Below are positions 9,741 through 19,996 of a DNA stretch of 35,363 bases, in pieces. Position 1 is the stretch's first letter. Each line of letters opens with the position of its first letter. The stretch comes from Chara braunii (lineage: Eukaryota > Streptophyta > Charophyceae > Charales > Characeae). The notes under the pieces were generated by a model. It saw nothing but the letters and a program-made list of their open reading frames with translations, ran no database searches and was not told where the DNA came from. Position numbers and translations under genes: made by a program. The stretch covers positions 1,911,240 through 1,946,602 of the forward strand of contig BFEA01000182.1 of NCBI GenBank assembly GCA_003427395.1. Reading direction: 5' to 3'.

Positions 9741-10839
9741 ATGCCGCAGTAGGGAGTACCTGGAGACAGATGAGAAGGGAAGAAAGGAGGGTGCAACAGC
9801 ATAGGTGGGGGTGGGTGGGATTGATCGCCCAGATAAGGAGCCACTAATCAAAAAGAAAAGTTGGAACTCTGCAAAAAAAATTCGAGGAATTAATAATTAA
9901 CAAAACTCGATTTTGCAACTTAGGTAGGTCTCCCAGTTCCCGAAATTCGAAATAAGTAATAATAATAAAAAATCGAATTTTCAGACTGCAAATGAATAAT
10001 AATAATGATAATAATGAATAATTAATAACGGAACTGCAAAAATTGTCCACAAGTTCCGGGAATTCCAAAAAATAAAAAAATTCGGAATTATCAGATGAGA
10101 GTTTGTGCAGAAAAAAAAAGAACTGCCAGAGAGGTTTTCCGTAAAAAGAAAAAAATTGAAATCTTGAAAGAACGGAAAAACAACGAAATAATGGATTTTG
10201 GAGTTATCGTTACTGCGAGGATCTGGGTCCTTGGCAGGCCTAAGGGGCCCCTGCTGCAAATGTGCCCGCTCTAAGTGAAGGCGGGCCTAACAAATCACGA
10301 GAGGCCTCGGCTGTCAATTTCCTATTTGGGGTCCAGGCAGTTTCGTCGCGTTGAGGGAAACACAGACCGAGCAGCGAGGAAAAATCCCAGGCCTTCCAGG
10401 CCTTTCCGAAATGGTGCAGGCCCTGGACGAGAATGGCAGTCTCATACACAGACAGTTGGGAGGCCCAACCAAATGAGGCCCAGTAGCTGCAAGAGAGGCG
10501 CAGCATCCTGGGGCCTACCGAAAGCTTCTGGGCCCAGGCCAGTCCAGCCAGGCTGCCGAATGAGGCAGGCTCTTTCCATATAGGAAAGAGCTCGCTGCCT
10601 GGCCGGTCATTCGGGCACTCGCATCCTGGCGGCAGTGCTGCTGGAGCTGAAGCTCGTGGGCTGCTGCTAGCGCTGAGAGGCGAGGTGCAAGCACGTGCGG
10701 TCGTGCAAGGAGGAGGGTGCTGCTGAGGGCAGCGCCATAGCCCAGCCTCCATAGCTGGCAGGGCTTGGATGTACAGTGAGGCGCAGGGGTGGTCTTCGGG
10801 TATACAGGGGGAAGACGTGGGTGTAAGACGAGGGAGAGA
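9741..10839. other. AT-rich then GGCC-rich DNA, possible LTR remnant
   Basis: 9840-10200 is AT-rich with recurring AATTCG, AAAATTCG and ATAATAAT variants. 10200-10600 switches to GGCC- and CCAGGCC-rich sequence with a TATA-like CCATATAGG near 10580. 10600-10839 is GC-rich. No coding domain is recognised. The pattern would suit an LTR (perhaps the 5' LTR of element A on the minus strand), but I found no matching second copy. Confidence 0.4.
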
Positions 10840-11042
10840 GAGAGGGAAGGATGATGATGATGATGATGATGATGATGTGAGAGCACATACCTGGTATTGG
10901 CGATGGTCTGTATGGGCGACAACTTCAAGTACTTCGGAGGCTGAGAGGGAAGGATGATGATGATGATGATGATGATGTGAGAGCACATACCTGGTATTGG
11001 CGATGGTCTGCATGGGCGACATCTTCAAGTACTTCGGAGGCT
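10840..11042. repeat. 103-bp tandem duplication containing an (ATG)n tract
   Basis: Unit 1 (10840-10942, 103 bp) and unit 2 (10943-11042, 100 bp) both begin GAGAGGGAAGG, continue through an ATG-triplet run and share GAGCACATACCTGGTATTGG plus the following 40 bases. They differ by one triplet in the ATG run and about two point changes. This is a recent direct duplication with later slippage. Long Ile or His runs in overlapping frames come from this triplet. Confidence 0.93.
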
Positions 11043-11682
11043 GCTGACGTCAACAGTTGCATTGTCAATTAGTAGGCTAGTAGTAGCTGTGTAGGGAGTA
11101 GGCTGGGCGCCAAACGCCAAGTAGAGAGATAGGGGCTGGATACATATGTTGGTGGTGGCGAGAGCAAGCTCTCATTGACATTGGTTTTCAGTGCTACGAT
11201 TCTCCATTGGTGTCATATCGGTGCAATGCTGCTTTCTGAACACTGTGATACGAACTGGCTTTCAATGTGATTGTGAAATCTGAATTTTGTCATCTCGCTT
11301 CTGTTCATTTTCCTTGCATTACCATTAAAATGTGTGAAAATAAAGAGATCAACGCAAAAACAAGATTCAAAAAGAAAAAAAAAATTCGGATTTTTGGGAA
11401 TAATGGGAAATAGTGAGAGAAATGCAAACCGAAATTTCTGTGATGCATGAATCCGAAGAAAAAAAAATGAATCCACGCAATATTCTGAAAAGAAAAAAAG
11501 TATTTCGGATTTTCCAACAATGAAATTTTGAAATTCAGACAAAACGAGAATCGGCAATTTCAGATGCTGCGTTATTTCGGAAGCTGTGAATTTTCAACAA
11601 ACGAGTTTGTGCTAAAGAAAACATTCCGGAAGAAAAATTTTCGATTTTCGGCAGTTAGGTCAAAATTCGCAATTTTGGGGAC
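11043..11682. other. Unassigned AT-rich DNA flanking element B
   Basis: No gene is recognised. 11330-11682 is again rich in AAAATTCGGA-type variants, like 9870-10190, so the two AT-rich blocks may belong to one older repeat. The 5' LTR of element B starts at 11683 immediately after GGGGAC. Confidence 0.45.
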
Positions 11683-12258
11683 TGTAATGACCCGCCAAAA
11701 CACAGACTGAGAACACTGCTGATTTCTGGGATTTGCCGCTGGAATGAATGCCTTGCTGAGATTCCCGCATTCTGCTGTGGTTTCGAAGTCTGTGTGTGTG
11801 CGTGCCGGCTGGTTGTCTGAGTGCTTGTCGGCTGAGTGTGTGTGTGTGACCCGCAAGGGTACTTGTTGGCTGACGGCCCCGCAGGGCCGGTACTTACCTG
11901 TGGCCGTGACTTTGAGGGTTGCTGCGGGGAAAACACTCGAGTAGCGGGGGTAAGCCCGTGACACTTAGAGTAGCGGGGAAAAACACTCAAGTAGCAGGTA
12001 GGCCGGTACCACACAAGTAGTGGTAGGAGTGTCGGGTACTGGAGGCCAAGCAGAAGAAGACAAAAAGTTGACATTTTTAGAGGCCCAGTAGAGGTAGGAT
12101 TAGAGGTAGGCCGGTACCAGTCCAAGTAGCCTGAGTCTAGGGCCTGTCCGGACGATAGCAGAGCCTGCAATGATGTTTCCTTCCGAAAGGGAGGAGGTAC
12201 CGGTTGCTGGGAGGCCGCTCGGCCTAGGAAGTCACCGCCCAAGAGGCCAGTAGGCCGC

Positions 12259-12264
12259 TATATC
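12259..12264 (+). promoter_or_regulatory. Candidate TATA box in element B 5' LTR
   Basis: GCTATATCTTCC is the only TATA-like sequence in the GC-rich middle of the LTR, followed directly by a 6-bp-stem hairpin. Assignment rests on position and motif only. Confidence 0.35.
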
Positions 12265-12583
12265 TTCCGTAGGAGCAATTAGCTCCTCCTTGTTTGCGGT
12301 ATGCAAGGATTGGCGACATGCTGCTGAGCGAAGCGTTGGACTGGTACAACGCTGCCTGGAGGTGAAGGGCAGCTGGACGCTCAGCCTGGCTATGGCGAGC
12401 AGCCCAGCCTGAGGAGGAGGAAGAAGGGGGCGAAGGAGGAGAGTGGCGAGGTACCTACCGGGCTATGGTGGACATCATCTTCATCACCTTGTTGGGCGTT
12501 GCATCTGGAAGACCCCAGTTGGGGTAGTGCTGCATCAAGGAAGCTCGAGGCAGAGTCGGGCATGGCGGCTTAGTCAGCAGCGG

Positions 12584-12664
12584 CATAGCTGCTTTGGGTT
12601 GTCCTTTGGACAGGAGTGCAGCGCCATAGCTGCTTTGGGTTGTCCTTTGGACAGGAGGGCAGGG
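12584..12664. repeat. 41-bp tandem duplication in the LTR
   Basis: CATAGCTGCTTTGGGTTGTC and the following bases start at 12584 and again at 12625, period 41. The copies are nearly identical, so the duplication is young relative to the LTR. Confidence 0.9.
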
Positions 12665-12802
12665 CCCTCAGCAGTCCGCCATAGCCTAGGCTTGTGAGAG
12701 GTGGAAGAAGGGGGCCAAGCCATAGCTATGGTGGACCTGTTGTGGTTGTTGTTGTGTCAGCAGTAAGAGGGAACTTCGGATATTGATTCTGGTTCATCCA
12801 CT

Positions 12803-12963
12803 CATTATTATTATTATTATTGGAAGAAGAATAAGATTGGCGAAGTGAAAGAGGAGGAGGAAGGTGGAGAGAGAAAGGGGGATTTGTCATTGGTCTTGCT
12901 GGTGTACATCTTCGTCTTCTTCTTCTTCTTCTTCTTCTTCTTCTTCTTCTTCTTCTTCTTCTT
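12803..12963. repeat. (TTA)n and (CTT)n microsatellites
   Basis: A TTA run spans 12803-12821 and a CTT run about 12915-12963, both inside the 3' part of the element B 5' LTR. Frames through the latter give poly-Ser, poly-Phe or, on the other strand, poly-Lys and are not proteins. Confidence 0.93.
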
Positions 12964-13076
12964 TCTCTCTTCTTTGGTCTCTATCTCTTTGCAAGTGCTT
13001 TCATTTCTTTCGCAATTGGGTGGCATTGTCTTTCATTGTGAATTTGCACTTTGGGAATGACCAGGATCGTAACAAT

Positions 13077-13088
13077 TGGTATCGGAGC
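13077..13088 (+). other. Primer binding site for initiator tRNA-Met
   Basis: TGGTATCGGAGC follows the LTR end by two bases. It matches the common plant LTR-retrotransposon PBS TGGTATCAGAGC, complementary to the 3' end of initiator tRNA-Met, at 11 of 12 positions. It would prime minus-strand DNA synthesis. Confidence 0.88.
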
Positions 13089-13124
13089 GGACTTACTTGC
13101 TGGCGAGAAGTGTTAGTCACCCTA

Positions 13125-13173
13125 AACCTAATTCCGAATTAGGTTAGGGCAAACCTAATCTCGAATTAGGGTT
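13125..13173 (+). repeat. Palindromic pair just after the PBS
   Basis: 13125-13145 is a perfect inverted repeat with 10-bp arms (AACCTAATTC and GAATTAGGTT) around a single C. A second, imperfect copy (AACCTAATCTCGAATTAGGG) starts at 13152. In the RNA these would form stem-loops 37-97 nt downstream of the PBS. A leader or packaging role is speculative. Confidence 0.75.
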
Positions 13174-13605
13174 GGGAAGTTAGGGTTAAGAGGGGCAGTG
13201 AGGTATGTGGATACTGCCCCCACCTGATTAGGTCATGTAGGGTCGACATCAGACCTGACCAGGTTGCTTGTGTGATTGGATGGGGTGGCTGATTGGAGTA
13301 AGCGAGAGGGAGTAGAGAGTGAGAGGTACTTGCACCTGGAATCTGTACTTCAAGAAGACATTGAGTGACTTTTGGGCTTCCCCTCAAGAGGGAGACTTGA
13401 TCGGAGGCTGCCATATCTGCATCGAAGAGCTGCAAGTTGCTACTTTGGTCTTCAGACATCGACGGGGGATTCGGCGTTGTAACAGGGGTGTAGAGAGGCC
13501 CTCTTAGTCATGCTAGGACACTTCATGTAGTGGTAGCTAGGGGTCAGGAGGCCTATGAGAGAGGGGGGTGAGTTGTTATCCATCTTTGGAGGCCGGGCCT
13601 CACAG

Positions 13606-13864
13606 GTAAGTGCCGTGTGACCTGGTTATGCCCGTGGGAGGTTGCTTGGTGCTTCGTGGCCTGGTGGGCTGTGCTGGGCTTTCTTCCTCTTCTCTGCAGT
13701 CTTGGTTGTGTGTGTGAGCATGTGGATTGCTTTCTCACCTGATGGATGGATGGATGATGTATCTCGTTCTCAATGACATATTCTTCTACGGTGCATTGTT
13801 CTTTTTTCATTTCTGAATGGTTGTAGGGGTAAGTTCTCGCTGAAAGTTGTCTTTTCTTTTTCAG
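13606..13864 (+). other. Candidate leader intron of element B
   Basis: The donor CACAG|GTAAGT is at 13605/13606. The acceptor is preceded by a strong pyrimidine tract (TTGTCTTTTCTTTTTCAG) ending at 13864. The 259-nt interval lies between the PBS and gag. Both sites match consensus very well, but there is no coding frame across them to test, and some other (C)AG sites exist. Confidence 0.4.
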
Positions 13865-14564
13865 TACGGAAGAGGCAGTTTGGGACTGACATGGTACACC
13901 TATCTCGTTGGTCCTGGTCCACGACCTACTTGGGACCTTCGGGACTCAGTGGGACCAGGCCCAACGGGACATGACCTTTAAGGCCCAAATCTGTTGCCGT
14001 CAATGCATCTCTTTGCTATGCTGAATTTGGGGGACATACGGCTAGTAAGGGCATTCCTTTCAAGGGGATCTTNACTGGTCTTACTGCATGTTCTCACATA
14101 CTGCCCCGCGTCTGGCTCAGCGACCGTCTGCACCCCTCGAAATCCCCATTGCTGCAGTTTTTCTTCGGCTGACTTATTGTGGTACATGTTCCTTGTCAGA
14201 TTAGACAAGAGGGGATCTCCAGCTAATATGATCGGGCCCGTTCGTTAAGTCGGTCCTCTCTTTTATTTGTTTTTATTTATTTATTTATCTTTATTCTGCT
14301 GCGTGAATGCCATTCTCTAAGTCCAAATGAATCTCCACTCTGGCTAGGAGTTCTACCTTCTACTCTTGGTGATTTACTATTTTTCTTTTATTTGAACTAT
14401 CTATGTCCAGTATTGAGACGCGTGCGTAGAAAGCGGAAAGAGAGAGAAGGTAGAGAGAAGGTGTTCTTTTTGAGAGTGTGAGGAGCGGTAAGAGGAGTGT
14501 TCATCCAAAAGTGAGCAGAGTGCAGACCCCTCTTGAGAGATCTACTGACGCCCTATCCTCCGAC
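13865..14564 (+). other. Element B leader (non-coding), contains the only N
   Basis: 13868-13975 is a GGGAC/GGTCC-rich cryptic repeat. An open frame on the minus strand (14208-13978, beginning MSNLTRNMYHNKSAEE) could be a captured sequence, but I do not recognise it, and it contains the single unresolved base at 14073. 14260-14290 is T/A-rich and 14430-14465 purine-rich. Gag begins at 14565. Confidence 0.5.
14073..14073. other. Single ambiguous base (N)
   Basis: The only N in the window, inside the element B leader. It may be an unresolved position between repeat copies or a minimal gap. Confidence 0.99.
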
Positions 14565-16073
14565 ATGGCAGACATCACGTCCGAGCAATGGAAGGCCATG
14601 CTAGACGCAGCGGCCGAGAGCGAGAAACCTTTCTTTCAGAAACTTTATGAGGACGCAATGCACAGAGAAAGGGAGGCAGAGGCAACAGCCAAAGCCACAA
14701 GTATTGCGGAACAAGTGGTCCTCCTCGAGGTTCCGGAATCGAATGATGACCGGTTCCAAGAGAAGCTAGTTGCTGACTGCGGACCTTGGAAGATATAGAA
14801 TCCCGTGTGACAGCTCTGAAGCAGCAGAACCAAGAGCTGCAGGCTGAGATAGTCAGCCTCAAACAATCCCAACCGTCTGCTCCCCATCCTCCTAATCCTC
14901 GACCTGCTGCAGTCCTTGTCTCTCACCCTAACACGGTCCTGTGTCGAGAGCAAGTGGAACTCTGACAAGCGCAGGAACCGGTGTCAGCTCCTCAAGCGGC
15001 AGCGCCGACAGTTCTGCACTGGTCCTAGTTCCAAACGCCGGAACATCAGCCCAAAACGCCGCAGTTCTTACTAGCGTACAGTGGACAAGCGGGCGGCCAC
15101 TCTGCCGTCCAAGTATGACGGAAAGGGGGAAATCACCTCTTGCATCAGCTCCATGCGCTCCATACTTCGAGGTACTGCGAACACCGCAGGAAGAACGAAG
15201 CATGATCATGGGCACAAATATTGAGCCCGTCGTACGAAGTTTCATAGAACTCCAAGCTGTTACTGCAGGTTATGAGAGTATTGACCTGACTTAGTGGCTG
15301 AAAGTGACTCCTGTACGTACTCTTGAGGACCTCCTCATCGCGAAGTATCAAGATAAGCACGCTGCGCTCAAGGCAAGGTTGAAGCTTAAGGCCCTCAAGG
15401 GCCAAAAGTGGAGGACTTCCATACAGGTTTTATAGCAGCACTTGATTGGTCTGTTCACCACTCCAAACCTGGGATGGACTGACGTGTCTTGCATGGATGT
15501 AGTTATGGGAGTGACCCTTGAAGGTTATGTCTCCCGGCTAGGACTCAAAGACCATACGACTTGGCGAGAGCTACTGACGATCTAGTCAATCTAGAAGCCA
15601 AGGACCTCGCTAGGCGTGCAAAGGCACCCGTTGCAGGTAGAACCTCACAACGCAAGCGGCACGAAAGCACCAACCAGCTTGCCCTGCATGGACATCGAGA
15701 GGTTGAGGAGCAGTCCTATGCGGATGATCTGTCTCTAGATGACGATCTAGAGCCGGACTCTGACGTGGGTTGTTCTACATCAGCCCTTGAGTCTAACATG
15801 AATACTGAGGAAAAATGCAATGCCTTTAAAAAGACTGCTTCAAGCAAGGGGCCTAACCGTGGTTCGGGTAAGGGGACTATAGCACACCTCCCCAGGAATG
15901 CAAAGATCCCTGAGAAACTGGAGGATGCTTCCACCAAGCCGCGGGAAGCCCTCCGCATTAGTCAAAAGGAATGGGAGAGAAGATCCAAACTGTGCGTGTG
16001 CTTGCATTGTCAAAAGCATGGGCACGCTGTGCAGGATTGTTATCGTCTGCAAGGAAACAGGCAAAGGGCGTAG
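14565..16073 (+). pseudogene. Element B gag, frameshifted, with intact CCHC zinc knuckle
   Basis: The most likely start is the ATG at 14565 (MADITSEQWKAMLDAAAESE). The first frame breaks near 14790 and continues in another with a clear coiled coil (LEDIESRVTALKQQNQELQA, then EIVSLKQSQP) and a Pro-rich stretch. The capsid middle (about 15000-15560) is scattered over several frames with stops. The C-terminal part is open from 15561: an acidic/basic linker, then CLHCQKHGHAVQDC (15999-16040), a correct C-X2-C-X4-H-X4-C nucleocapsid zinc knuckle. Family role: capsid assembly and genomic RNA binding. Confidence 0.85.
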
Positions 16074-16309
16074 AAGAGTCATCAACACTCTCTACAACAA
16101 GGGAAGCTGAATAGTCGGCTGCAGGCCCCTCCAAGGAGCCTGAATCTGATCAACAGCCTGCTCTTGAAGCCCGGACTGATGCTGAATCCAAGGCTGCTGC
16201 AGTTCAAGTACTTTACATTGAGCCTTGGGAGGAGACTAAGGAAGTCAACTTCCACTCTCACCTGGAACATTGGCTGCAGCTCAAGCAGCAACGCCATGTT
16301 CAAGGGGGT

Positions 16310-17000
16310 GTGGAACTGATCTTCTTTAAGCTGCTTATTAACCGCCGATACATCCGTGTGCTGATTGATAATGGCTCAACGACAAACTTCTTTTCTCCTA
16401 ACAGGATTCGTAAGGCGGTCCTGGGAATGAAGAAAGTGGAATTGCAGAACCCTTGTCAGACCCAGGTAGGCAACCAAGAGGTTGTCACCTCAACTCATGT
16501 TGTCAAAGGTGTGCGCGTCACTTTTGACAAGGATCGCACTGTTACACATGAGCTGAACTTTTATGTCATGGACAAGTGTCCTTTCGACGGGGTCATTAGC
16601 TTGGGCTGGTTAAAGGCTCATTGTCTAAGGACCACGTGGGCGGATACTCAGTTCGTGGTGCGTGATGCCAAGGGGAACGAGCGTACCGTTCTATTGGACG
16701 AGACGCGTGAGTCCCCTGTTACTCTCTTGAGTGCAAACAAATTTTGCAAATCAGTGCGCAGGCGCAAGGAAGCTGAGCATGTGCATGTAGCTCTTGTAAA
16801 GCCTCTCCATGTGCCTTCTACTTTTGCTGCATTTTCTACCTCGGAAAGTAATTCTACTTCTACTACCTCTACTTTTGTTCCATCTACTTCTACTGTAAAA
16901 AATCAGTCTACTTCTGATCCAAGTACTTCGAATTCGGTTGTAATTGCTGTAAATTCTCAATCTGATTTTCTCTCTCCTGATGAGGATGATCGTCCACCGG
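16310..17000 (+). pseudogene. Element B aspartic protease
   Basis: The open frame from 16310 has YIRVLIDNGSTTNFFSPNRI, the retropepsin active-site loop with Asp at 16367 and D-N-G in place of the usual D-S/T-G. CPFDGVISLGWLKAH is the second conserved block. A long Ser/Thr-rich linker (about residues 170-220) leads into the RT N-terminus in the same frame. The upstream join to gag (16074-16309) is broken by stops. D-N-G is unusual but keeps Asp and Gly. Confidence 0.85.
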
Positions 17001-17880
17001 AAGTCCCAACAAACATTCACCGTCTATTAGATCGATTTCCTGAAGTTGTGGCTGAACCTCGAGCAGTTCCCGAGCGTCCGGTCAAACACAAGATCGAGAT
17101 AATAGAAGGGAGTGTTCCTTCAAAGGGTTGCGTCTACCGTATGGGATAAGGCGAGTTGGAGGAGTTGAGGAGACAAATTGATAACATGATTGATCGTTGG
17201 ATGGATTAGGCCTAGTGAGTCTGAGTTCGGTGCACCTGTCTTGTTTGTGCCGAAGAAAGGAGGCAAACTCCAGATGTGTATTGACTATTGTGGCCTGAAC
17301 CGTATCACCCGAAATAACGCTTATCCTTTGCCTCGCATAGATGATCTGCTAGATGTTGCAGGTGGGTGCAAGGTCTTCTCCAAGATCGACCTCAAATCTG
17401 GCTACCACTCGTTTGAAGTTGATCCGAGTGACCAACACAAAACTGCATTCAAAACACGCGATGGGCTGTACGAATTCACCTTTTTGCCCTTCGGTCTTAC
17501 GAATGCACCAGCCACGTTTCAGTGCCTCATGGACAAGGTTCTCCGCCATCAGCTCAACAGGTTTGTTGTTGTTTACCTTGACGACATCCTGATTTTCAGC
17601 AAGTCTATGGAAGAGCACGTCCAACACCTTGAGGAGGTTTTGCAAGTCCTCAATGAAGCACAACTGCACCTCAACTTAGAGAAATCTGAGTTTGGAAGGG
17701 ACAGCGTCATCTATCTTGGGCACTGGTTGTCTGCAAACGGCCTTGAGCCGGAGGCAACCAAGGTTGAGGTCATACGAAAGTGACCTCAACTGGCAAAAGT
17801 ACGCGAACTGCGTTCTTTTCTTGGTTTGGCTTCATATTACTGGAAGTTTGTGCCCAAATTTTTTGTCATTGCTTACCCAC
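17001..17880 (+). pseudogene. Element B reverse transcriptase
   Basis: RT begins with HRLLDRFPEVV and SVPSKGCVYRMG, where a TAA stop sits at 17147. A frameshift follows, and the frame from 17190 carries SEFGAPVLFVPKKGGKLQMC, then IDYCGLN (usual Arg replaced by Cys), FSKIDLKSGYHSF with the first catalytic Asp (residue 67), LPFGLTNAPATFQ, and VVVYLDDILIFSKS with catalytic Asp-Asp at 17580-17585. YLGHWLSANGLEPE and, after a single TGA (17781-17783), LRSFLGLASYYWKFVPKFF complete the thumb and connection. Catalytic residues are intact; stops disable it. It would copy element RNA into DNA in cytoplasmic particles. Confidence 0.9.
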
Positions 17881-18363
17881 TCTCGAGACTAACAAGCAAG
17901 AATGGTGCCTATGCGTGGTGTGAGAAATGCGAGACTGCGTTCCAAGCCTTGAAAGAGGCTTTGGTAAATCATCCTGTGCTCCGCATTGCGGATCCCAACC
18001 TCATGTTCGTGGTCACTGCGGACGCGAGCCAGTATGGGATTGGTGCAGTGCTGCAACAAGATGATGGCGATGGCCTGCGTCCGCTCGAGTATTACAGCAA
18101 ACGCATGCCGAGCCACAAAATATATGCGTGAGCTCTATGCCTTGTGAAAAGCGCTCACACATTGGAAGCACTACCTCATGGGTCGCCACTTCAAGGTCTA
18201 CTCAGATCACCAAACCTTGCAGTGGATCAAAACGCAAACTGATCTCTCTCCGACGCTGACCCGCAGGTTGCATGACATTGATGTTTACAATTTTGAACTG
18301 AAACACAAGAAAGGTTGTTATAATCGTGTTGTTGATGCTTTGTCGCGCCATCCCGAGTTTTTG
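17881..18363 (+). pseudogene. Element B RNase H
   Basis: Read after the RT connection: VVTADASQYGIGAVLQQDDG carries the first Asp, and RPLEYYSKRMPSHKIYA follows. A frameshift near 18130 leads to RELYAL (catalytic Glu block), one TGA stop, then HFKVYSDHQTLQWIKTQTDL with the next Asp and NRVVDALSRHPEF with the final Asp. The order is that of Ty3/gypsy RNase H, which degrades the RNA strand during reverse transcription. Confidence 0.87.
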
Positions 18364-19793
18364 ACTTGCCTTGTGGACTCATATGACCTCCGAAGGAAAC
18401 TGAAGGAGGATCTGGTCGAACATACTGCCAAGGATCCAGACCTTAGTCCCATCCTTGAGCAGCTCAAGGCTGACCCTAGCAGTCGACCTGATTTTCATGA
18501 GTGTGAGGGTCTTGTATTCCGCCGGTATGGGAAGTTTGATCGTTTGTGTGTACCCAACCATGCGCCTCTCCGGACTCGTTTCTTGGATTTGGCACATGGT
18601 CGGAGTGGACACTTAGTCTTTGAGAAGACTTATGAAAGTCTTTTGTAGCAGTTTGATTGGTCGGGAATGAAGGGATATGCTCTCAGAAATTTATCGCCGA
18701 ATGTCAAGTCTGTCAACGAACCAAGGTCCATAGGCATAAGCCTTATGGCCTGCTGAAACCCCTCCCAATTCTTGATTGGCCCGGTGAGTCGGTCTCTATC
18801 GATTTCACGGACATGGGGAAGGTGAGCGAGGGAGGACATTCACAAGTCATGGTCATTGTGGATCGTTTTTCCAAATTTCTGAATTTGATTCCTCTACCTC
18901 CTCATGCACCAATTGAGCTTGTGATCGAAGAATTTCACCAACAATACATTCTGCGGTATGGATCCCTGAAAACTCTTGTGAATGATCGGGACGCCAGGTT
19001 CATTAGTGTTGATTGGACAGATTTCACTTCGTAGATCTACGACATTAAACTCAACAAGACTTCTGGTCGACACCCCGAAGCCAATGGATTGGCCGAGGAA
19101 ATCAACCAGACTGTCATTCAATTACTTCGCGTGTTAATTGTTCCAGATCAGAACATGTGGGACAAGGAGCTACACAAAGCGAAGGGGTTGTACAAGAACT
19201 CCATTCACTCTGCAACTGGTGTGACACCGAATCAGTTGCAATATGGTTGGCAGCTGCGAAATCTTCTCTCCTATCTGTTCCCCGAACGGTCACCTGGTCT
19301 GACGCCCGGCATGCTTGGCTACAATGCTAAGTACGCACGCTTGCTCAAAGCTGCTATCGCAGCAATGAACAAGCGTCAGCATGCCATGATCAAACATGCT
19401 AACAAGTCGCGCAAAGAAGGGAACTTCGAAGTAGGAAGTTATGTCTGGGTCAAAATGTCTGAGTTTTCTGACGAAGAGGGCGTATCACGAAAGCTTCTTC
19501 CATTGTACTATGGCCCTTGGCAGGTTCTAAAGGTGATTGGGGATGATTTTGGTCCTTCGTATGTGATTGACGTGCCTCCTCATCTGCGCACATATCCAGT
19601 CTTTCACGCTTCCAAACTGTTTCCACTCATCGATGACGAGATTTTTCCCTTCCAAGATCCTATGATACCTCGTCCTATCGACGGAGACCATGAGATAGAC
19701 AAAATTGTTTCCCATGAAGGAAGAGGGAGGAACCGACAGTACAAGGTTCACTTCCTCGATCACCCGCTTAATGAGTTTTTCCGGATCGACTGA
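18364..19793 (+). pseudogene. Element B integrase with chromodomain
   Basis: The N-terminal HHCC zinc finger is split by a stop and frameshift near 18648: AHGRSGH lies in one frame and ECQVCQ (about 18700-18712) in the next. The core has SVSIDFTDM (Asp at 18801), LVNDRDARF (Asp at 18984, 60 residues on), a TAG stop at 19032, then HPEANGLAEEIN with the third catalytic residue (Glu at 19095), so D-D-E is complete. The GPY-type C-terminus reads YYGPWQVLKVIGDDFGPSYV and YPVFHASKLFP. Residues from HEIDKIVSHEGRGRNRQYKV to the stop at 19793 form a chromodomain, and similar codons continue past that stop. It would insert element DNA and target chromatin. Confidence 0.9.
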
Positions 19794-19980
19794 AAAGAGC
19801 TGCTAAAGAGTGTTCCACGTGTTGTTAACGCTCATGAACGACAAATCGCTGATGGACAGACTGCTAAGTTTTCTGCAAAACTCACTCCTCACGGTATTAC
19901 TAAATCTCTCGTTCTGATCTACGCCTACGACGCGTTTTGTGCCGACTCTGAATGAGTTACTCGCTCGAAGGGATCTCGCT

Positions 19981-19996
19981 CTTGAGAGGGGGGTAG
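19981..19996 (+). other. Element B polypurine tract
   Basis: CTTGAGAGGGGGGTAG lies directly before the 3' LTR start at 19997. A purine run ending next to the LTR is the expected plus-strand primer. Confidence 0.85.

Larger units (their letters stand above)
11683..13074 (+). repeat. Element B 5' LTR (1,392 bp)
   Basis: It starts TGTAATGACCCGCC, matching the 3' LTR start at 19997, and ends GATCGTAACA two bases before the PBS. The TG...CA ends are as expected. Homology with the 3' LTR runs to about 12115. The remaining roughly 960 bp is present only here and carries a TATATC box candidate (12259-12264) beside a small AGGAGC-AATTA-GCTCCT hairpin, a 41-bp duplication and a (CTT)n tract. Confidence 0.9.

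Noticed and set aside
10240-11028. Long minus-strand ORF with His and Ile runs
   Set aside because: The runs come from the ATG triplet tract in the 103-bp duplication; no domain is found.
11655-12242. Long antisense ORF, with a similar one at 19803-20537
   Set aside because: The similarity only reflects that both lie on the complementary strand of the two LTRs of element B; no domain is present.
12845-13142. ORFs with poly-Phe, poly-Ser or poly-Lys
   Set aside because: They arise from the (CTT)n tract inside the element B LTR.
13110-13190. Telomere-like CCTAAAC / TTAGGG motifs
   Set aside because: No tandem array of TTTAGGG; the motifs are explained by the palindromic pair after the PBS.
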